Shown one piece after another: positions 27,379 through 37,996 of a DNA stretch of 64,000 bases. Source of the stretch: Bradyrhizobium canariense. GTDB taxonomy: Bacteria; Pseudomonadota; Alphaproteobacteria; Rhizobiales; Xanthobacteraceae. The notes under the pieces are model-generated. The model saw only the letters and a program-made list of their open reading frames with translations, made no database searches and had not been told where the DNA came from. Where the stretch lies: the NCBI RefSeq assembly GCF_019402665.1, contig NZ_VSST01000010.1, positions 1 to 64,000 of the forward strand. Direction: 5' to 3'. Positions within the stretch are counted from its first letter, which is position 1, and each line of letters opens with the position of its first letter. Position numbers and translations under genes: made by a program.

Positions 27379-27753
27379 ATGCAAATTACCCTGATGAAAG
27401 GCAAAATCCTTCGCGCCTCGGTGACTGAAGCCGATCTGCACAGTGATGGCTCGATTTCGATTGATCGTGGGCTGCTGGACGCGGCAGGATTCCTGATCAA
27501 CGAGCGCGTCGAGATCTACAACATCGAAACCGGAGCGTGCTTCAGCACCTATGTGATCGAAGCGCCCCGGGCGTCGGGCACCATCGACTTGAACGGCGCG
27601 GCTGCGCGACTCGCGATGCCCGGCGATAAAATTATGATCGTTGCATATGCCTCCTTTGATGAGGCGGAAGCAAAAGCGTTCAGTCCGAGCGTTGTGATAG
27701 TTGATCGGGAAAATCGCATCTTGTCAGGTTTTAAGCCAAGAGGCCGATGCTGA
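27379..27753 (+). CDS. panD: Aspartate 1-decarboxylase
   Basis: The 124-residue proenzyme makes beta-alanine from aspartate for pantothenate. It has the self-cleavage site region [20 protein letters not shown], where the Gly-Ser bond (residues 24-25) would be cut to give the pyruvoyl group, and later [20 protein letters not shown]. Its position between bioB and bioF, 50 and 62 bp from its neighbours, places a pantothenate gene inside the biotin operon. Since panB and panC further right are broken, PanD here may feed a chromosomal pantothenate pathway. Confidence 0.95.
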   Translation: MQITLMKGKILRASVTEADLHSDGSISIDRGLLDAAGFLINERVEIYNIETGACFSTYVIEAPRASGTIDLNGAAARLAMPGDKIMIVAYASFDEAEAKAFSPSVVIVDRENRILSGFKPRGRC

Positions 27754-27815
27754 AGCTTGTGCTCCTCCTACCATCAGAACCATCGCGAGATCGACCGCTA
27801 CTGTGCGAGTGAAGA

Positions 27816-28963
27816 ATGTATTCAATCCACGGGGTCAAAGTTGGCGACTACGTCGCTGCCTTGCATACTCTGAAGGAAGACAACCGACTGCGTGGCCTCG
27901 AGCCGCGCGCAGGGATCGATTTCGCATCGAACGATTATCTGGCGCTGGCGAGCGCGCCGCGCATGAAAAAGGCTGTTTACGCCGCGCTCGAAGCCGGCAC
28001 ACCGATCGGAGCCGGCGGGTCGCGGCTTTTGCGCGGCAATTGCGACGAACACGAAACTCTCGAAACAGAAGCGGCTCAGTTCTTTGGGGCTGAGACGGCA
28101 CTTTTCTTTGGCGGCGGCTATGTCGCAAATTTTGCCGTCCTCACAACGCTGCCGCAGCGGGGCGATTTGCTTGTTCTCGACTCTCTCGTGCACGCGAGTA
28201 TTCATGAAGGCGTGCGGGCAGGCCGGGCCGACTTTCGGATAAGCGCCCACAACGACCCCGAGTCGGTCGCAAATACAATTCGAGACTGGCGGGCCGGCGG
28301 CGGAACGGGTCGGGTCTGGATCGTGGCCGAAAGTCTCTACAGCATGGATGGCGATTTCGCACCGCTCGAAGGTCTGGTCGCGCTCGCGGACAGGTACGAC
28401 GCGTTCCTGATGGTGGATGAGGCTCATGCCACAGGCGTTTACGGCGAGCAGGGACGAGGGCTCACCGCGGCCTATGAGGGACGCGAAAATCTCCTGGTCG
28501 TTCATACCTGCGGCAAGGCGCTGGGCGCTGCCGGGGCGCTCGTCACTGCCACACGCGCGCTGCGCGACTTCTTGGTCAATCGCTGTCGTCCGTTCATTTC
28601 GCCACCGCGCCGTCACCCTTGATGGCCGTGCGGGAGGCACTCTTAATCCTGCAACATGAACCTGAGCGACAGCAGCGTCTGGCCAAGCTGGTCGCGTTTA
28701 CGCATCGGGAGATGGGTTTGCGCGGTTGGCGAAGTTCTTCGGTCTCGCAGATCGTGCCGTACATCGTTTGCGACAATGCGCGTGCGATGCGGCTCGCCTC
28801 CGCACTGCAGGCTCGCGGCTTCGATATCCGCGGAATCCGGCCGCCAACCGTGCCGGCGGGCACGGCCCGTTTGCGAATTTCACTGACGCTTAACGTTGGG
28901 GAGGATGACGTGCGTGCAATGCTCGATATTCTGTTCGAGGAGACCAGAGGTGAAGCGCGATGA
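27816..28963 (+). pseudogene. bioF: 8-amino-7-oxononanoate synthase with a frameshift
   Basis: The first frame (27816 to about 28600) encodes the PLP enzyme through ASNDYLALAS, GTPIGAGGSRLLRGNCDEHE, FLMVDEAHATGVYGEQGRGL and VVHTCGKALGAAGALVTATR (Schiff-base Lys), then runs out of frame at 28622. The C-terminal domain continues in another frame, LMAVREALLILQHEPERQQR to EETRGEAR, ending at 28963. The break lies at TTCATTTCGCCACC near 28597-28606, where one missing T would restore PFIFATAPSP. Its stop overlaps the bioD start. As written, BioF loses its last 110 residues and should be inactive; a sequencing error at the T run is an alternative. Confidence 0.9.
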
Positions 28964-29592
28964 GGCAGCAGATCGTGGTCACAGGCACAGATACCGGAAT
29001 CGGGAAGACGGTGTTTTCCGCGGGGCTCGCCGATCTCCTCGGCGCGAACTATTGGAAACCGATACAGGCCGGCCTTGAAGGCGAGACTGATGCCGAGCTC
29101 GTAGCTCGGCTGGGCAGTCTCTCGCCCGATCGCATCATGCCGGAGCTTTACCGACTTCGAACCCCCGTCTCGCCCCATCATTCCGCTGAAATTGACGGAG
29201 TTCGGATCGAGCCAGATTCGCTCAATGTGCCAGACACCGGGGACCGACCGTTGGTGATTGAGGGCGCTGGCGGACTGATGGTGCCGCTGAGGGGCGATAC
29301 ACTCTACATTGATGTCTTCGAGCGATGGCGGCTCCCGGTCGTGCTTTGCGCGAGCACGTCACTGGGCACCATCAATCATTCGCTGCTGTCGATAGAGGCT
29401 CTGCGAAAGCGCCAGATCCCTATTCTTGGCATTGCCTTCATTGGGGAACAAAATGCTGAGACCCAGATCGCAATTCGGGAGATTGGGCGGGCGCGTTGGT
29501 TAGGGCGATTGCCCTGGCTGTCGCCCCTCGCAGCAGACACGCTGCAGGCCGCCTTTAAAAGCTCGTTCCGTGCCGATCAATTCAAGCAATGA
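28960..29592 (+). CDS. bioD: Dethiobiotin synthetase
   Basis: The 210-residue ATPase closes the ureido ring of dethiobiotin from diaminopelargonic acid, CO2 and ATP. It shows the P-loop [20 protein letters not shown], the substrate Lys in [11 protein letters not shown], and [12 protein letters not shown] near residue 98. ATG overlaps the bioF stop (ATGA) and its own stop overlaps the bioA start in the same manner, so bioF, bioD and bioA are translationally coupled. Confidence 0.95.
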   Translation: MRQQIVVTGTDTGIGKTVFSAGLADLLGANYWKPIQAGLEGETDAELVARLGSLSPDRIMPELYRLRTPVSPHHSAEIDGVRIEPDSLNVPDTGDRPLVIEGAGGLMVPLRGDTLYIDVFERWRLPVVLCASTSLGTINHSLLSIEALRKRQIPILGIAFIGEQNAETQIAIREIGRARWLGRLPWLSPLAADTLQAAFKSSFRADQFKQ

Positions 29593-30857
29593 GGACGAAT
29601 CCGAAGTCGCCGATCTGGCATCCGTTCACACAACACGCGCTCCAAGAGGAGATGACAAAAGTTATGCGGGGAGAGGGCGCCTATCTCCACACCGCCGATG
29701 GTCGTCGAATTATCGATGCTATATCATCTTGGTGGGTGGTGACCCACGGCCATTGCCATCCACATATCGTGAGCGCCATCCAGGAACAGGCAGGCAAGCT
29801 CAACCAGATCATCTTCGCAGGCTACACCCACGAACCGGCTGAGGAGATTACTGCGCAACTCTTGAAGCTGGCGCCCAATGGCCTCGAGCATGTCTTCTTC
29901 TCGGACAGTGGCTTGGCCAGCGTGGAAGTGGCGCTAAAAATGGCAGTCGGCTACTGGCACAACATCGGCAAACAGCGAAGATGCATTGTCGTGATGCAAC
30001 ATTCCTACCACGGGGACACAATTGGTGCGATGTCGGTCGGTGCCCGAGGGGTGTTCAACGCGCCATACGCTCCCCTTCTGTTCGACGTGACCTCAATCCC
30101 ATTTCCTGCGAGCGGTCGTGAGCAGGCGACGCTCGACGCGCTGGAGTCGGCTTGTCGAAACGAAATGCCAGCCGCTTTTATCGTGGAGCCGCTGGTTTTG
30201 GGGGCAGGTGGGATGCTGATATACCCGACGTGGGTGCTAAGAGAGATGAAGCGGATCTGCGAGGCCTCTGATGTCCTGTTCATTGCCGACGAGGTCATGA
30301 CGGGCTGGGGCCGCACCGGAACACTATTCGCCTGCGAGCAAGCGAATGTCACTCCCGATATCGCCTGCTACTCGAAGGGCCTCACGGGAGGGGCGCTTCC
30401 ACTCGCGGTGACACTCTGTCGGGCCGATATTTTCGACGCGCACTATTCGAAAGATCGGACACGTACGTTCTTTCATTCGAGTTCATATACGGCAAATCCA
30501 GTGGCCTGCGCCGCCGCAAAGGCCAACCTGGATCTCTGGCAAGATCCGGAATCTCGCCAACGCCTAGCGTCGGTCGCGGCGATGCAAGAGCAGGCAATTG
30601 AGTCATTCCGCGCCGACCCGCGCTTTGCAAACGTCCGTCGTACCGGCACGATCACAGCGCTCGATCTGAAAACGGAGGATGCAGGCTATCTCGCGGGGGT
30701 CGGCCCGAAGCTTCAGGCGTTCTTCAAAGATCGAAATCTGCTGCTGCGCCCGCTCGGCAATACGATCTATGTAATGCCACCATACTGCGTCACGAGGGCA
30801 GATCTTGATGAAATCGACCTCGGCATCACAGATGCCGCCGATGCGCTAGTGTCCTGA
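29589..30857 (+). CDS. bioA: Adenosylmethionine-8-amino-7-oxononanoate aminotransferase
   Basis: The 422-residue class III aminotransferase makes 7,8-diaminopelargonate with SAM as donor. Motifs are [12 protein letters not shown] at the start, [14 protein letters not shown] near residue 45, [14 protein letters not shown] near 140, [15 protein letters not shown] near 235 and [20 protein letters not shown] with the Schiff-base Lys near 265. The last codons are altered: an IS630-type element begins at 30847 inside the third-from-last codon. Before insertion the frame would have read Asp-Ala-Leu-Ala-stop across the present flanks (30847 joined to 32054); now it reads Asp-Ala-Leu-Val-Ser-stop. Activity should be unaffected. 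Confidence 0.95.
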   Translation: MRTNPKSPIWHPFTQHALQEEMTKVMRGEGAYLHTADGRRIIDAISSWWVVTHGHCHPHIVSAIQEQAGKLNQIIFAGYTHEPAEEITAQLLKLAPNGLEHVFFSDSGLASVEVALKMAVGYWHNIGKQRRCIVVMQHSYHGDTIGAMSVGARGVFNAPYAPLLFDVTSIPFPASGREQATLDALESACRNEMPAAFIVEPLVLGAGGMLIYPTWVLREMKRICEASDVLFIADEVMTGWGRTGTLFACEQANVTPDIACYSKGLTGGALPLAVTLCRADIFDAHYSKDRTRTFFHSSSYTANPVACAAAKANLDLWQDPESRQRLASVAAMQEQAIESFRADPRFANVRRTGTITALDLKTEDAGYLAGVGPKLQAFFKDRNLLLRPLGNTIYVMPPYCVTRADLDEIDLGITDAADALVS

Positions 30858-31998
30858 ACCAGAAGTTCGCGATATCGGATCGTGTTCTGCCGGGGCATTG
30901 TACCGGCAGAAGCGTTCGATGGAAGCAAGGATGTCATCGGCGGACTTGGTCCATCGGAACGGTTTGGGATCGGCATTGTGTCGGTCGATGAACGAAGTGA
31001 TGTCAGCTCTGAGGGCGGCGACGCTGCGATAGACGCCGCGCCTGATCTTCTTATCGGTGAGGAGCGCGAAGAAACGCTCGACCTGGTTGAGCCATGACGA
31101 ACTGGTCGGGGTGCACGTGCCAACGTGGACGTTTAGCCAGCCATTTTCGGATCAAGGGGGTCTTGTGCGTGGCGTAATTGTCCATGACGAGATGGACGTC
31201 GAGTTCACGCGGCACTGAGGCCTCGATCTCGTCGAGGAACTTGCGGGACTCGGCAGCTCGGTGGCGTCCGTAGCACTTGCCGATGACGCGTCCGGTCGCA
31301 ATGTCGAGGGCGGCGAACGCGATGTGGTGCCGTGCCTCGTGTAGTCATGGCTCCTTCGGGCCGGCTGGCCTGGACGCATCGGCAGCATCGGCTGGCTGCG
31401 GTCCAGCGCCTGGATTTGGGATTTCTCATCCACACATAGAACGATAGCGTGCTCCGGTGGCGAGACGTAGAGGCCGACGACGTCGCGCACTTTGGCCACG
31501 AAGTTTGGATCGGTCGAGAGCTTGAACGTCTCCATCCGGTGCGGTTGGAGCCCGAAGGCCCGCCAGACGCGTTGCACCGTCGACACCGACAGGCCACGGG
31601 CCTTCGCCATGTCGCGGGAGCTCCAATAGGTGGCGTTCTCGGGGCAACTCTCCAACGTCCTCACGATCACAGCTTCGATGCGGGCATCGTCGATCGTGCG
31701 CGGCGCCCCGGAGCGCGGCTCGTCATGCAGCCCGTCCATGCGTCGCTCCACAAAAACGCCGCCGCCACTTGCCTACCGTCGACCGGTCCAGGCCCAGATT
31801 GGTCGCAACTTCCTTGTTCTGACCGCCTTCCGCGCAGGTCAGCACGATCCGGGCTCTCAGAGCCAGCGCCTGCGCCGTCTTCCGCCGCATCGTCAGCGAC
31901 TTCAGTTCGGCACGCTCTTCATCGCTCAATGTCAGGGGCGCAAGTTGCTGGACCGCCATCAGATCCTCCGTCGCTGCTGCAGCCTCCATCCTTGGCAC
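30846..31998 (-). pseudogene. IS630-family transposase with two frameshifts
   Basis: Three minus-strand frames make up the protein. The first (from 31998) gives LTLSDEERAELKSLTMRRKT and the helix-turn-helix NKEVATNLGLDRSTVGKWRR; the second (from about 31755) gives ERRMDGLHDEPRSGAPRTID and AIVLCVDEKSQIQALDRSQP (first Asp); the third gives the DE end, LDVHLVMDNYATHKTPLIRK and SSSWLNQVERFFALLTDKKI. The changes lie near a TTTTT run at about 31752 (one extra T) and near 31318 (one base lost). Some IS630 elements use frameshifting, but two breaks suggest inactivation. Confidence 0.8.
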
Positions 31999-32053
31999 GG
32001 CGACGCGAATCTACTGCGAATCTACGATTGCGAACTTGTGACTCGGGACACTA
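30847..32053 (-). mobile_element. IS630-type insertion sequence at the end of bioA
   Basis: The ends are inverted repeats, TAGTGTCCTGAACCAGAAGT at 30847 and TAGTGTCCCGAGTCACAAGT read leftwards from 32053, with about 20 of 24 bases alike. The element lies between TA dinucleotides (30847-30848 and 32052-32053), the target duplication of the IS630/Tc1-mariner group. Removing it and one TA joins GATGCGCTA to GCTTAAGG, which restores a plausible bioA end. Confidence 0.85.
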
Positions 32054-32112
32054 GCTTAAGGTGGTCTTGCCGCGTTTAGCGAGCGGCAACCCAAGGTTCG
32101 ACCGCCGGGATT

Positions 32113-32147
32113 ACCACCCTTTGACGCGTAAAGGCAAAGAGGGTGGT
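32113..32147. terminator. Hairpin after the biotin operon
   Basis: ACCACCCTTTG near 32113 pairs with CAAAGAGGGTGGT ending at 32147 around an 11-base loop, a strong stem with a small bulge. It follows the original bioA stop region on the far side of the IS element, so it was probably the terminator of the biotin operon. It has only a short T-rich tail, so an intrinsic terminator is not certain. Confidence 0.45.
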
Positions 32148-32489
32148 TCTGATAACTCCAGACGAGTTGCTGTACGCATCCCATCGTCGCCGGCTGAATT
32201 CCGTCGAGGAAAGCCGTTGGCACGCGGGATTTAAGCGTCAACGCGTAACTCATTGCATAAATCAAGATCGAAATATCGTTAGATTAGGCAATCAACACTT
32301 GGCTGGCGAAGCACGCCGATGGAGCGTGTCGCTTCGCCAAGGAGGCGCAATTCAGAGCTCAAACTCTTGCGCCCGGTGTCCGTACAAGCCGCGAGACTAG
32401 GCATCGCCCGCGCTGCACTTCACGTGCGGGCGTGGTGTTGCAGCGAAGGAAAGGGGGGCTATCCACGTAATCCAGACAGGAGGCGAGAA
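32148..32489. other. Region upstream of the Cys-rich genes
   Basis: No gene was found. A GG-N10-GC spacing (32428-32429 and 32440-32441) ending in TTGCA resembles the -12 half of a sigma-54 promoter, 48 bp before the next ATG. The -24 half is poor, and no TGT-N10-ACA NifA site was seen by eye. Confidence 0.35.
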
Positions 32490-32675
32490 ATGCGCAACAG
32501 TTCTCATGGTTCGCACCACAGTTCAGTAAAGTGCTGCACGGTATGCGGCGGAAGGTTCGGGTTGATCCGCTACTACTGCTGGCGTACGGCCCTTTGCTCC
32601 AAGAAATGCGTCGACCGCTTCAAGGCGCGGCGGGAGGCCGACCATCAATGGTTCCGCTGGTCGCGAGCGGCTTAG
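32490..32675 (+). CDS. Small Cys-rich, zinc-ribbon-like protein
   Basis: The 61-residue basic protein has a four-Cys core, KCCTVCGGRFGLIRYYCWRT followed by ALCSKKCVDRFKARREAD. The spacing C-x2-C then C-x3-C, followed by a basic helix, suggests a treble-clef or zinc-ribbon fold that may bind nucleic acid or another protein. A strong AGGAGGCGAG ribosome site precedes ATG 32490. Similar small proteins occur in Bradyrhizobium, but I know no function. The next gene also encodes a small Cys-rich protein, so the two may act together. Confidence 0.75.
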   Translation: MRNSSHGSHHSSVKCCTVCGGRFGLIRYYCWRTALCSKKCVDRFKARREADHQWFRWSRAA

Positions 32676-32686
32676 TACATGGCTTA

Positions 32687-33043
32687 ATGGGCCACGCTAT
32701 GAAATTTATACTCGTGAATCAAAGGACCCCGCGCGGCGACAGAACCTGCACCGAATGTTATCGGTCCTTAGGTCCGGGTTACGTGCGAGAGGTGGTAACG
32801 CGGAGAGGATATTGCAACTACGATTGCTACCGACGCTGCCATTCAATGGACATCGCCTTCCCGTACCTTACAGCGCGTGCCGATTCTAATTCCGACACGA
32901 AAGATCTCGTTCCTCTTGGGCTCGCAGCCTTGCTGAGTGCGGCTTCGTGCTGGTTTAAGATTGGGGCGGCCTCGATGTCATGGATCAACACAGCAGCGCA
33001 TGCCCACGAGCCGTCCACGGCCGAGGGACCTCCCTCGGGTTAA
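32687..33043 (+). CDS. Second small Cys-rich protein with a hydrophobic tail segment
   Basis: The 118-residue frame (ATG 32687, or 32699) has RTCTECYRSLGPGYVREVVT then RGYCNYDCYRRCHSMDI, with C-x2-C and C-x3-C-x3-C spacings that resemble a zinc-binding site. After it follows LVPLGLAALLSAASCWFKIG, a moderately hydrophobic segment that might be a membrane helix. It starts 12 bp after the previous gene and is probably co-transcribed. The function is unknown. The last 25 residues look weakly constrained. Confidence 0.6.
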   Translation: MGHAMKFILVNQRTPRGDRTCTECYRSLGPGYVREVVTRRGYCNYDCYRRCHSMDIAFPYLTARADSNSDTKDLVPLGLAALLSAASCWFKIGAASMSWINTAAHAHEPSTAEGPPSG

Positions 33044-33275
33044 GCTGGGCTGAGTCGCGCGGTGTGCGTCAGCGTGACCCAAAGCCGCTCCGCATGAGGA
33101 AAGAACGGCTGAGAAGTTCTTATTTGATGATCGCGCGGTCATTGGAGGTTTTGATGCGTCCGTCCATGACCCTGGAGAGGTAATTGCCTTTTTTTCGTCT
33201 CCCGATTGACAGCTTCCTTTCGCCTCCCCCAGGAAGCGCCGACTCCCGAGCATGCGGGGTGGATCGGGATCTAAG

Positions 33276-34149
33276 ATGAGCCACATTTCAGAGCCGCCTG
33301 TTGAACGCGTCACGATTCCGGTCCTGCAGCGATGGAAGGAGGAGGGGCGTCGTATCGCGAGATGACCACCGCTTACGACGCTGTTACAGCACGCATCGCC
33401 GATCCGATCGTAGATGTCATCCTTGTCGGGGATAGCGTCGGCAACGTCTGTCTTGGATTCGATGATACGTTGCCGGTGAGCATGGCCATGATGAACCATC
33501 ACCTCGAAGCCGTTGTACGCACAAAGCCTCGTGCCTTGCTCGTGGCTGATATGCCCTTTCTTAGCTTCCATCTCAGTCCAGCGGAGACGATACCAATGCC
33601 GGAGGTTTTCTGCAGCGAGGCGCCGACGCTGTCAAACTCGAGGGGGGTGCCAAGCGTATCGAAATAGTGCGTGCCCTGATCGATTGCGAGATTCCCGTGA
33701 TGGGCCACCTCGGCCTCACCCCTCAGAGCGTCAATGTCATGGGTGGGTTCAAGGTGCAGGGCCAGAAAGCCGATGATGCCTTGCACCTGCTCGATGACGC
33801 CCACCGTCTACAGGAGGCCGGATGCTTCGCTCTCGTCCTGGAGGGTATTCCGGCTGAGCTCGCGGCCCGAGCGACGGAATCCCTGAGGGTACCGACCATT
33901 GGAATCGGTGCGGGTCCAGACTGCTCAGGCCAAGTGCTCGTCTTTCACGATGTGCTGGGATTGACTCAAGGTCATCGCCCCAAATTCGTTCGAGCCTATG
34001 CCAATGGTTTGCAGTTGTTACAGGAGGCCCTTTCGCGTTGGGCAGTCGATGTCCGCAACGGTGCATTCCCGACATCGCAAGAGTCCTATCGGCTTCCCGA
34101 AGGCCTTCGCGACACGGTGACGAACTGGACACCCTCCAATCCAACCTAA
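33276..34149 (+). pseudogene. panB: 3-methyl-2-oxobutanoate hydroxymethyltransferase with two frameshifts
   Basis: The gene is complete in length but uses three frames. From ATG 33276 it reads [20 protein letters not shown]; from about 33360 it reads [20 protein letters not shown] and [20 protein letters not shown], with the metal-binding Asp; from about 33595 it reads [20 protein letters not shown] then GHLGLTPQSVNVMGGFKVQG to the stop at 34149. The shifts lie near 33350 and 33590. PanB forms ketopantoate from ketoisovalerate and methylene-THF. As written no functional enzyme can be made. Confidence 0.85.
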
Positions 34150-34661
<512 letters not shown>

Positions 34662-35884
34662 TGGCGGAATGTCACGGCGGCGCGAGTGGAGCTCCGGAAT
34701 CCACCAAGCCGTCGTTCATGCGAGCCGGTGCAAGGATGAAGGCGGAATCGCGCCTGAGCCGTTTCGGGCAGGTAGGAACCGCAACAGTGACGTAGGTCAC
34801 TTCAGACGTTTGCCTCATCGTTGCCGTTTACGCGCCGGAAGGACTGGCAGGGGACGCCTAGCCGCTCGGTATCTTGTCGTGCAGTACCTCCTGATTTTGG
34901 AATGGAGAAGCCCAGCGCTTGTGACCCAAGCTATCTTCCGCTGAAATGCCGCGACCGTCTCACGCTGTAACGCGTGTCCGCAAGCACTAGAAGAGGTCGT
35001 CCAAACAAACAGATCGTAAAGTGATGCAAGTGAACGCCAAAAACGATCTCGCGCGGCACGGCCCGACGATGCTACGGCAATGCCATGCCAGGGCCGTGAA
35101 ACCGGCTCACCAGGTCGGGACATTGTCTATTCGGAGAACACGAGAGAAGCCGACCTCAATCGCGCGCTCAACGACCAAGTTGCACGCGTTCGTCGGACGT
35201 CCGTGATGTTCTTGATCGCGCGGTAACAACTGGCGCGTCCGATGAGAGATTATAGAATCTGATTATCTAAACACTACCAAAAACAGTGTGCCTTGGACTC
35301 GCGCGTTCCACGATTCTCTGAGAGCATTGATCTCAGGCGATGAAGCCGGTCAGGGACGCTCATGATGCCCACCAACATCTTCGATAAGGTGAGTAGTTCA
35401 GTTATTACCGCGGCCCGATGAGCGTTCCTTCTGCGACGCGCACGGCCATTGGGAAGGGACCGTCGAATGTGATTGCTCGGGACTGGATCCGGCAAATCGC
35501 TGGTCGGCCTGCCGCTCGAACTTTCTACGAGGGGGAGAGTCGATCCAAATCCGTGAGTCTTTCCGCAAGCGGTCAGCCTCGCTCCTGTAACGTCCGAGCA
35601 TGAACACGATGTCCCCGATGTGGGGCGACACGCAAGTCCAAAGAAGAAGAGACTGCTCCGTGCGACCGTCACGATGTTCGGCAAGTTATCTTTCGATTTT
35701 CCGAGACATTTTTAGCTTAGCTAGGAGCGACACAAAGACGCTATCACCTCGGTGTGAACTAAGACGTCATCTGACCTTCAACCGTGCGGCATATCTGTTT
35801 GGATCGGGTGCTGCGGCAGCTTCCTGCCCCGATGCTGCCGCTGGACCACGTCGTAAGTTGGTTAAACTTGGAAGAGGATATGAG
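34662..35884. other. 1.2-kb gene-poor stretch
   Basis: No recognisable gene, RNA or repeat. A minus-strand frame near 35400-35630 begins MSPHIGDIVFMLGRYRSEAD and might be a fragment of a coding gene, but I cannot place it and the end is of low complexity. Confidence 0.4.
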
Positions 35885-36457
35885 ATGGTGACCACGCGTG
35901 AAGTCTCTATCGATGACGCCACAACGGTGACTCACATGGTTGCTGCCCTACTTGCCGAACTTGAGGGCGGACAAAAGCAGGGCGGACTAGATACCCAGCT
36001 TGTTGTCGACCTCCTGGCCATGAAAGAGCGCGTCCATGGGTTTCTGGCCTTCACGGAGGCAGGCCCGGTCGGCCTCATTATGATGTCGGAAAGCGCTGCC
36101 CTTTTTGCGGGCGGAACCTACGGTATTATCACCGAACTCTACGTGGTGCCGGATCAGCGATCGTCTGGAGTCGCGATGCGTCTCATTGAGGCTGCGGTGG
36201 GCCTGGGGACGGTAAAAGGCTGGGGCCAGCTCGAAGTGGGGGTCCCGAGGCAACCCATGTGGAGCCGTAACCCCAACTCAGCATTGTACCTAAAGGCTGG
36301 TTTTGCAGAGATCGGCCCACGCCTCAAGTTGCCGTTACACGGCTTAGCTAGTCAACGCGCGAAACGCAATGCTGAGAGGAGATCGCGGTTAGATCCTCGG
36401 CGGCAACGCGCACTAAGCCGCAGTATCCCGGAATCGTCCTCTGCGAGGTTTGCGTGA
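35885..36457 (+). CDS. GNAT family N-acetyltransferase
   Basis: The 190-residue protein has the GNAT fold: N-terminal TREVSIDDATTVTHMVAALL, the central strand GIITELYVVPDQRSSGVAMR in which Q/R-x2-G-V-A binds the acetyl-CoA pyrophosphate, and the C-terminal NPNSALYLKAGFAEIGPRL motif. GAGG lies shortly before ATG 35885. It acetylates an unknown amine. It is intact among broken genes, which suggests it is still useful. The last 40 residues are basic and may not be conserved. Confidence 0.8.
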   Translation: MVTTREVSIDDATTVTHMVAALLAELEGGQKQGGLDTQLVVDLLAMKERVHGFLAFTEAGPVGLIMMSESAALFAGGTYGIITELYVVPDQRSSGVAMRLIEAAVGLGTVKGWGQLEVGVPRQPMWSRNPNSALYLKAGFAEIGPRLKLPLHGLASQRAKRNAERRSRLDPRRQRALSRSIPESSSARFA

Positions 36458-36739
36458 GCGTCGATTTGCCAGCGCCCGATCGACCCGCGATGAAGTTTGT
36501 AGTGCCGGGTTTGAGTCCAGCCGACAAATCAGAGAGCAGCGGCGCATCTCAAACCCCTCATTCTGAGTCAGCCAATCCGCGTGCCCAGCTCGAAGGTTCA
36601 TGAACCCCTGCGCCGCTTAGGGGGCGGTCCAATGAGCCTTCTGTAAGGGCGGAACGCTGGCCAGTCTTCCAGGGCGTACGGATGGGACGGCTTACCAAAG
36701 GCTCACGAGCCCGCCCATCCGTTGACCTGTTCTTGACCG

Positions 36740-37996
36740 GTTTGATATTCTTCGCGGTCACTTGTGTTGGCGTCGCACCGACGAGCTGTTCGTACAGGAG
36801 AGGATCTGTCGCGCCCTCGGTGTAGATCAGGGACACCCGTGCATTGGGTCCAAGACCGATCTTACCACGCAAGATCGGGTCAGAAGCAGCCTTCAGTAGG
36901 GCTGCAAGACCAACACCACCACTTTCGTTGGCAACGACAGCGGGAATCGCCGTGCTTCGAATTTGCCAAACGTTTCATCGCGCTGATTGCGTCCTCGTAG
37001 TCGACAGTATAAAAGTATCCGCTGTGCGCGAAAGGATGCGCCAAGCGACGAGCGAAGGCTTGTAGCATTCGAGCATCGCCATCACGGTCGATTGCCCATG
37101 ATCTACCTTGACGGGATGCCTGGCCCGCGCGCTTTCGAACAGGCATGCTGCCCGCGAGGGATCGACAACTGTCAAGAACGGGCGGTCGTTGACCAACAGA
37201 ATTGATAGATGTCCAGCAACGGCTGCGGCGATTCCACCGACGCCTGCCTGGATGAAGACGTGTGTTGGCGGCTCCGGCAACTGGCGTAGGGCTTCGCTCA
37301 CAAGGGCGGTATATCCCTGATTACAAATCGCGGGATCCGCTTATAGCCAGCCCAGGACGTGTCAGACACCGTGATCCAACCCTCTTGAGCCGCAACTCGC
37401 GATGCCTCGACGACGGAATCGTCATAGTTGCCGTAGACGCGGATGATCTGCGCACCAAAGCCGGCGATGCGCTCGTTGCTCACGTCTGAATGAACGAAGA
37501 TGGCGCATTTTGCACCAACGAGCTGGTGCACCTTGAGCAACTGATCTGCCATGGTTGCCATCCGTAGCGCAAGAGACCGTCATACCTCGTGCCACGGTCT
37601 TTACTTCAGGTGTGTGCAGCTCCGACGCGTCAACATCGCGACCGAGCTGCCGAGTTGCTTCCTCGAGCGCCAGACGGATCACTGCACAGGAACCGCCCAA
37701 GGCTTTGTAACTCCCAAGGCCGAGACGTTGGCCTTCGTCTTTAGATGGATCGGACCCACTCTCATCTCGCGGGCAAGGCCCGGCAAAGAAATAAGAGGGG
37801 TTTCCTTGTGACCAACGCGATGCTTGAGAAACCGCCCGGCCTCGCGAGCGGCTTCGACGCTCAACGTATCGGCGTCCGAGGCATCGAGGGCGTGCGGTGG
37901 TCGATGTGTTGATTGAGGAGAAACATGGTTTGGCTTTCTTGCCTCGTCGGGAGCGCTTTGCGCGGGAATACTATTTACGAAAATAAAGTCCCGCAT
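36740..37996 (-). pseudogene. Diaminopropionate ammonia-lyase, broken by several frameshifts
   Basis: Successive minus-strand frames reassemble a PLP-dependent 2,3-diaminopropionate ammonia-lyase (YgeX/DpaL type): ETPLISLPGLAREMRVGPIH with the following KALGGSCAVIRLALEEA (Schiff-base Lys), SCATDGNHGRSVA, ERIAGFGAQIIRVYGNYDDS, ITVSDTSWAGYKRIPRFVI, PTHVFIQAGVGGIAAAVAGH, and RVSLIYTEGATDPLLYEQLV near the end. At least five frame changes are needed (frames at 37996, 37700, 37561, 37301 and 37146 differ), so this is true decay. The enzyme would split diaminopropionate to pyruvate and ammonia. Confidence 0.85.

Noticed and set aside
31700..31760. Programmed frameshift in IS630 transposase
   Set aside because: A T run is present, but a second unrelated shift near 31318 makes inactivation the simpler reading.
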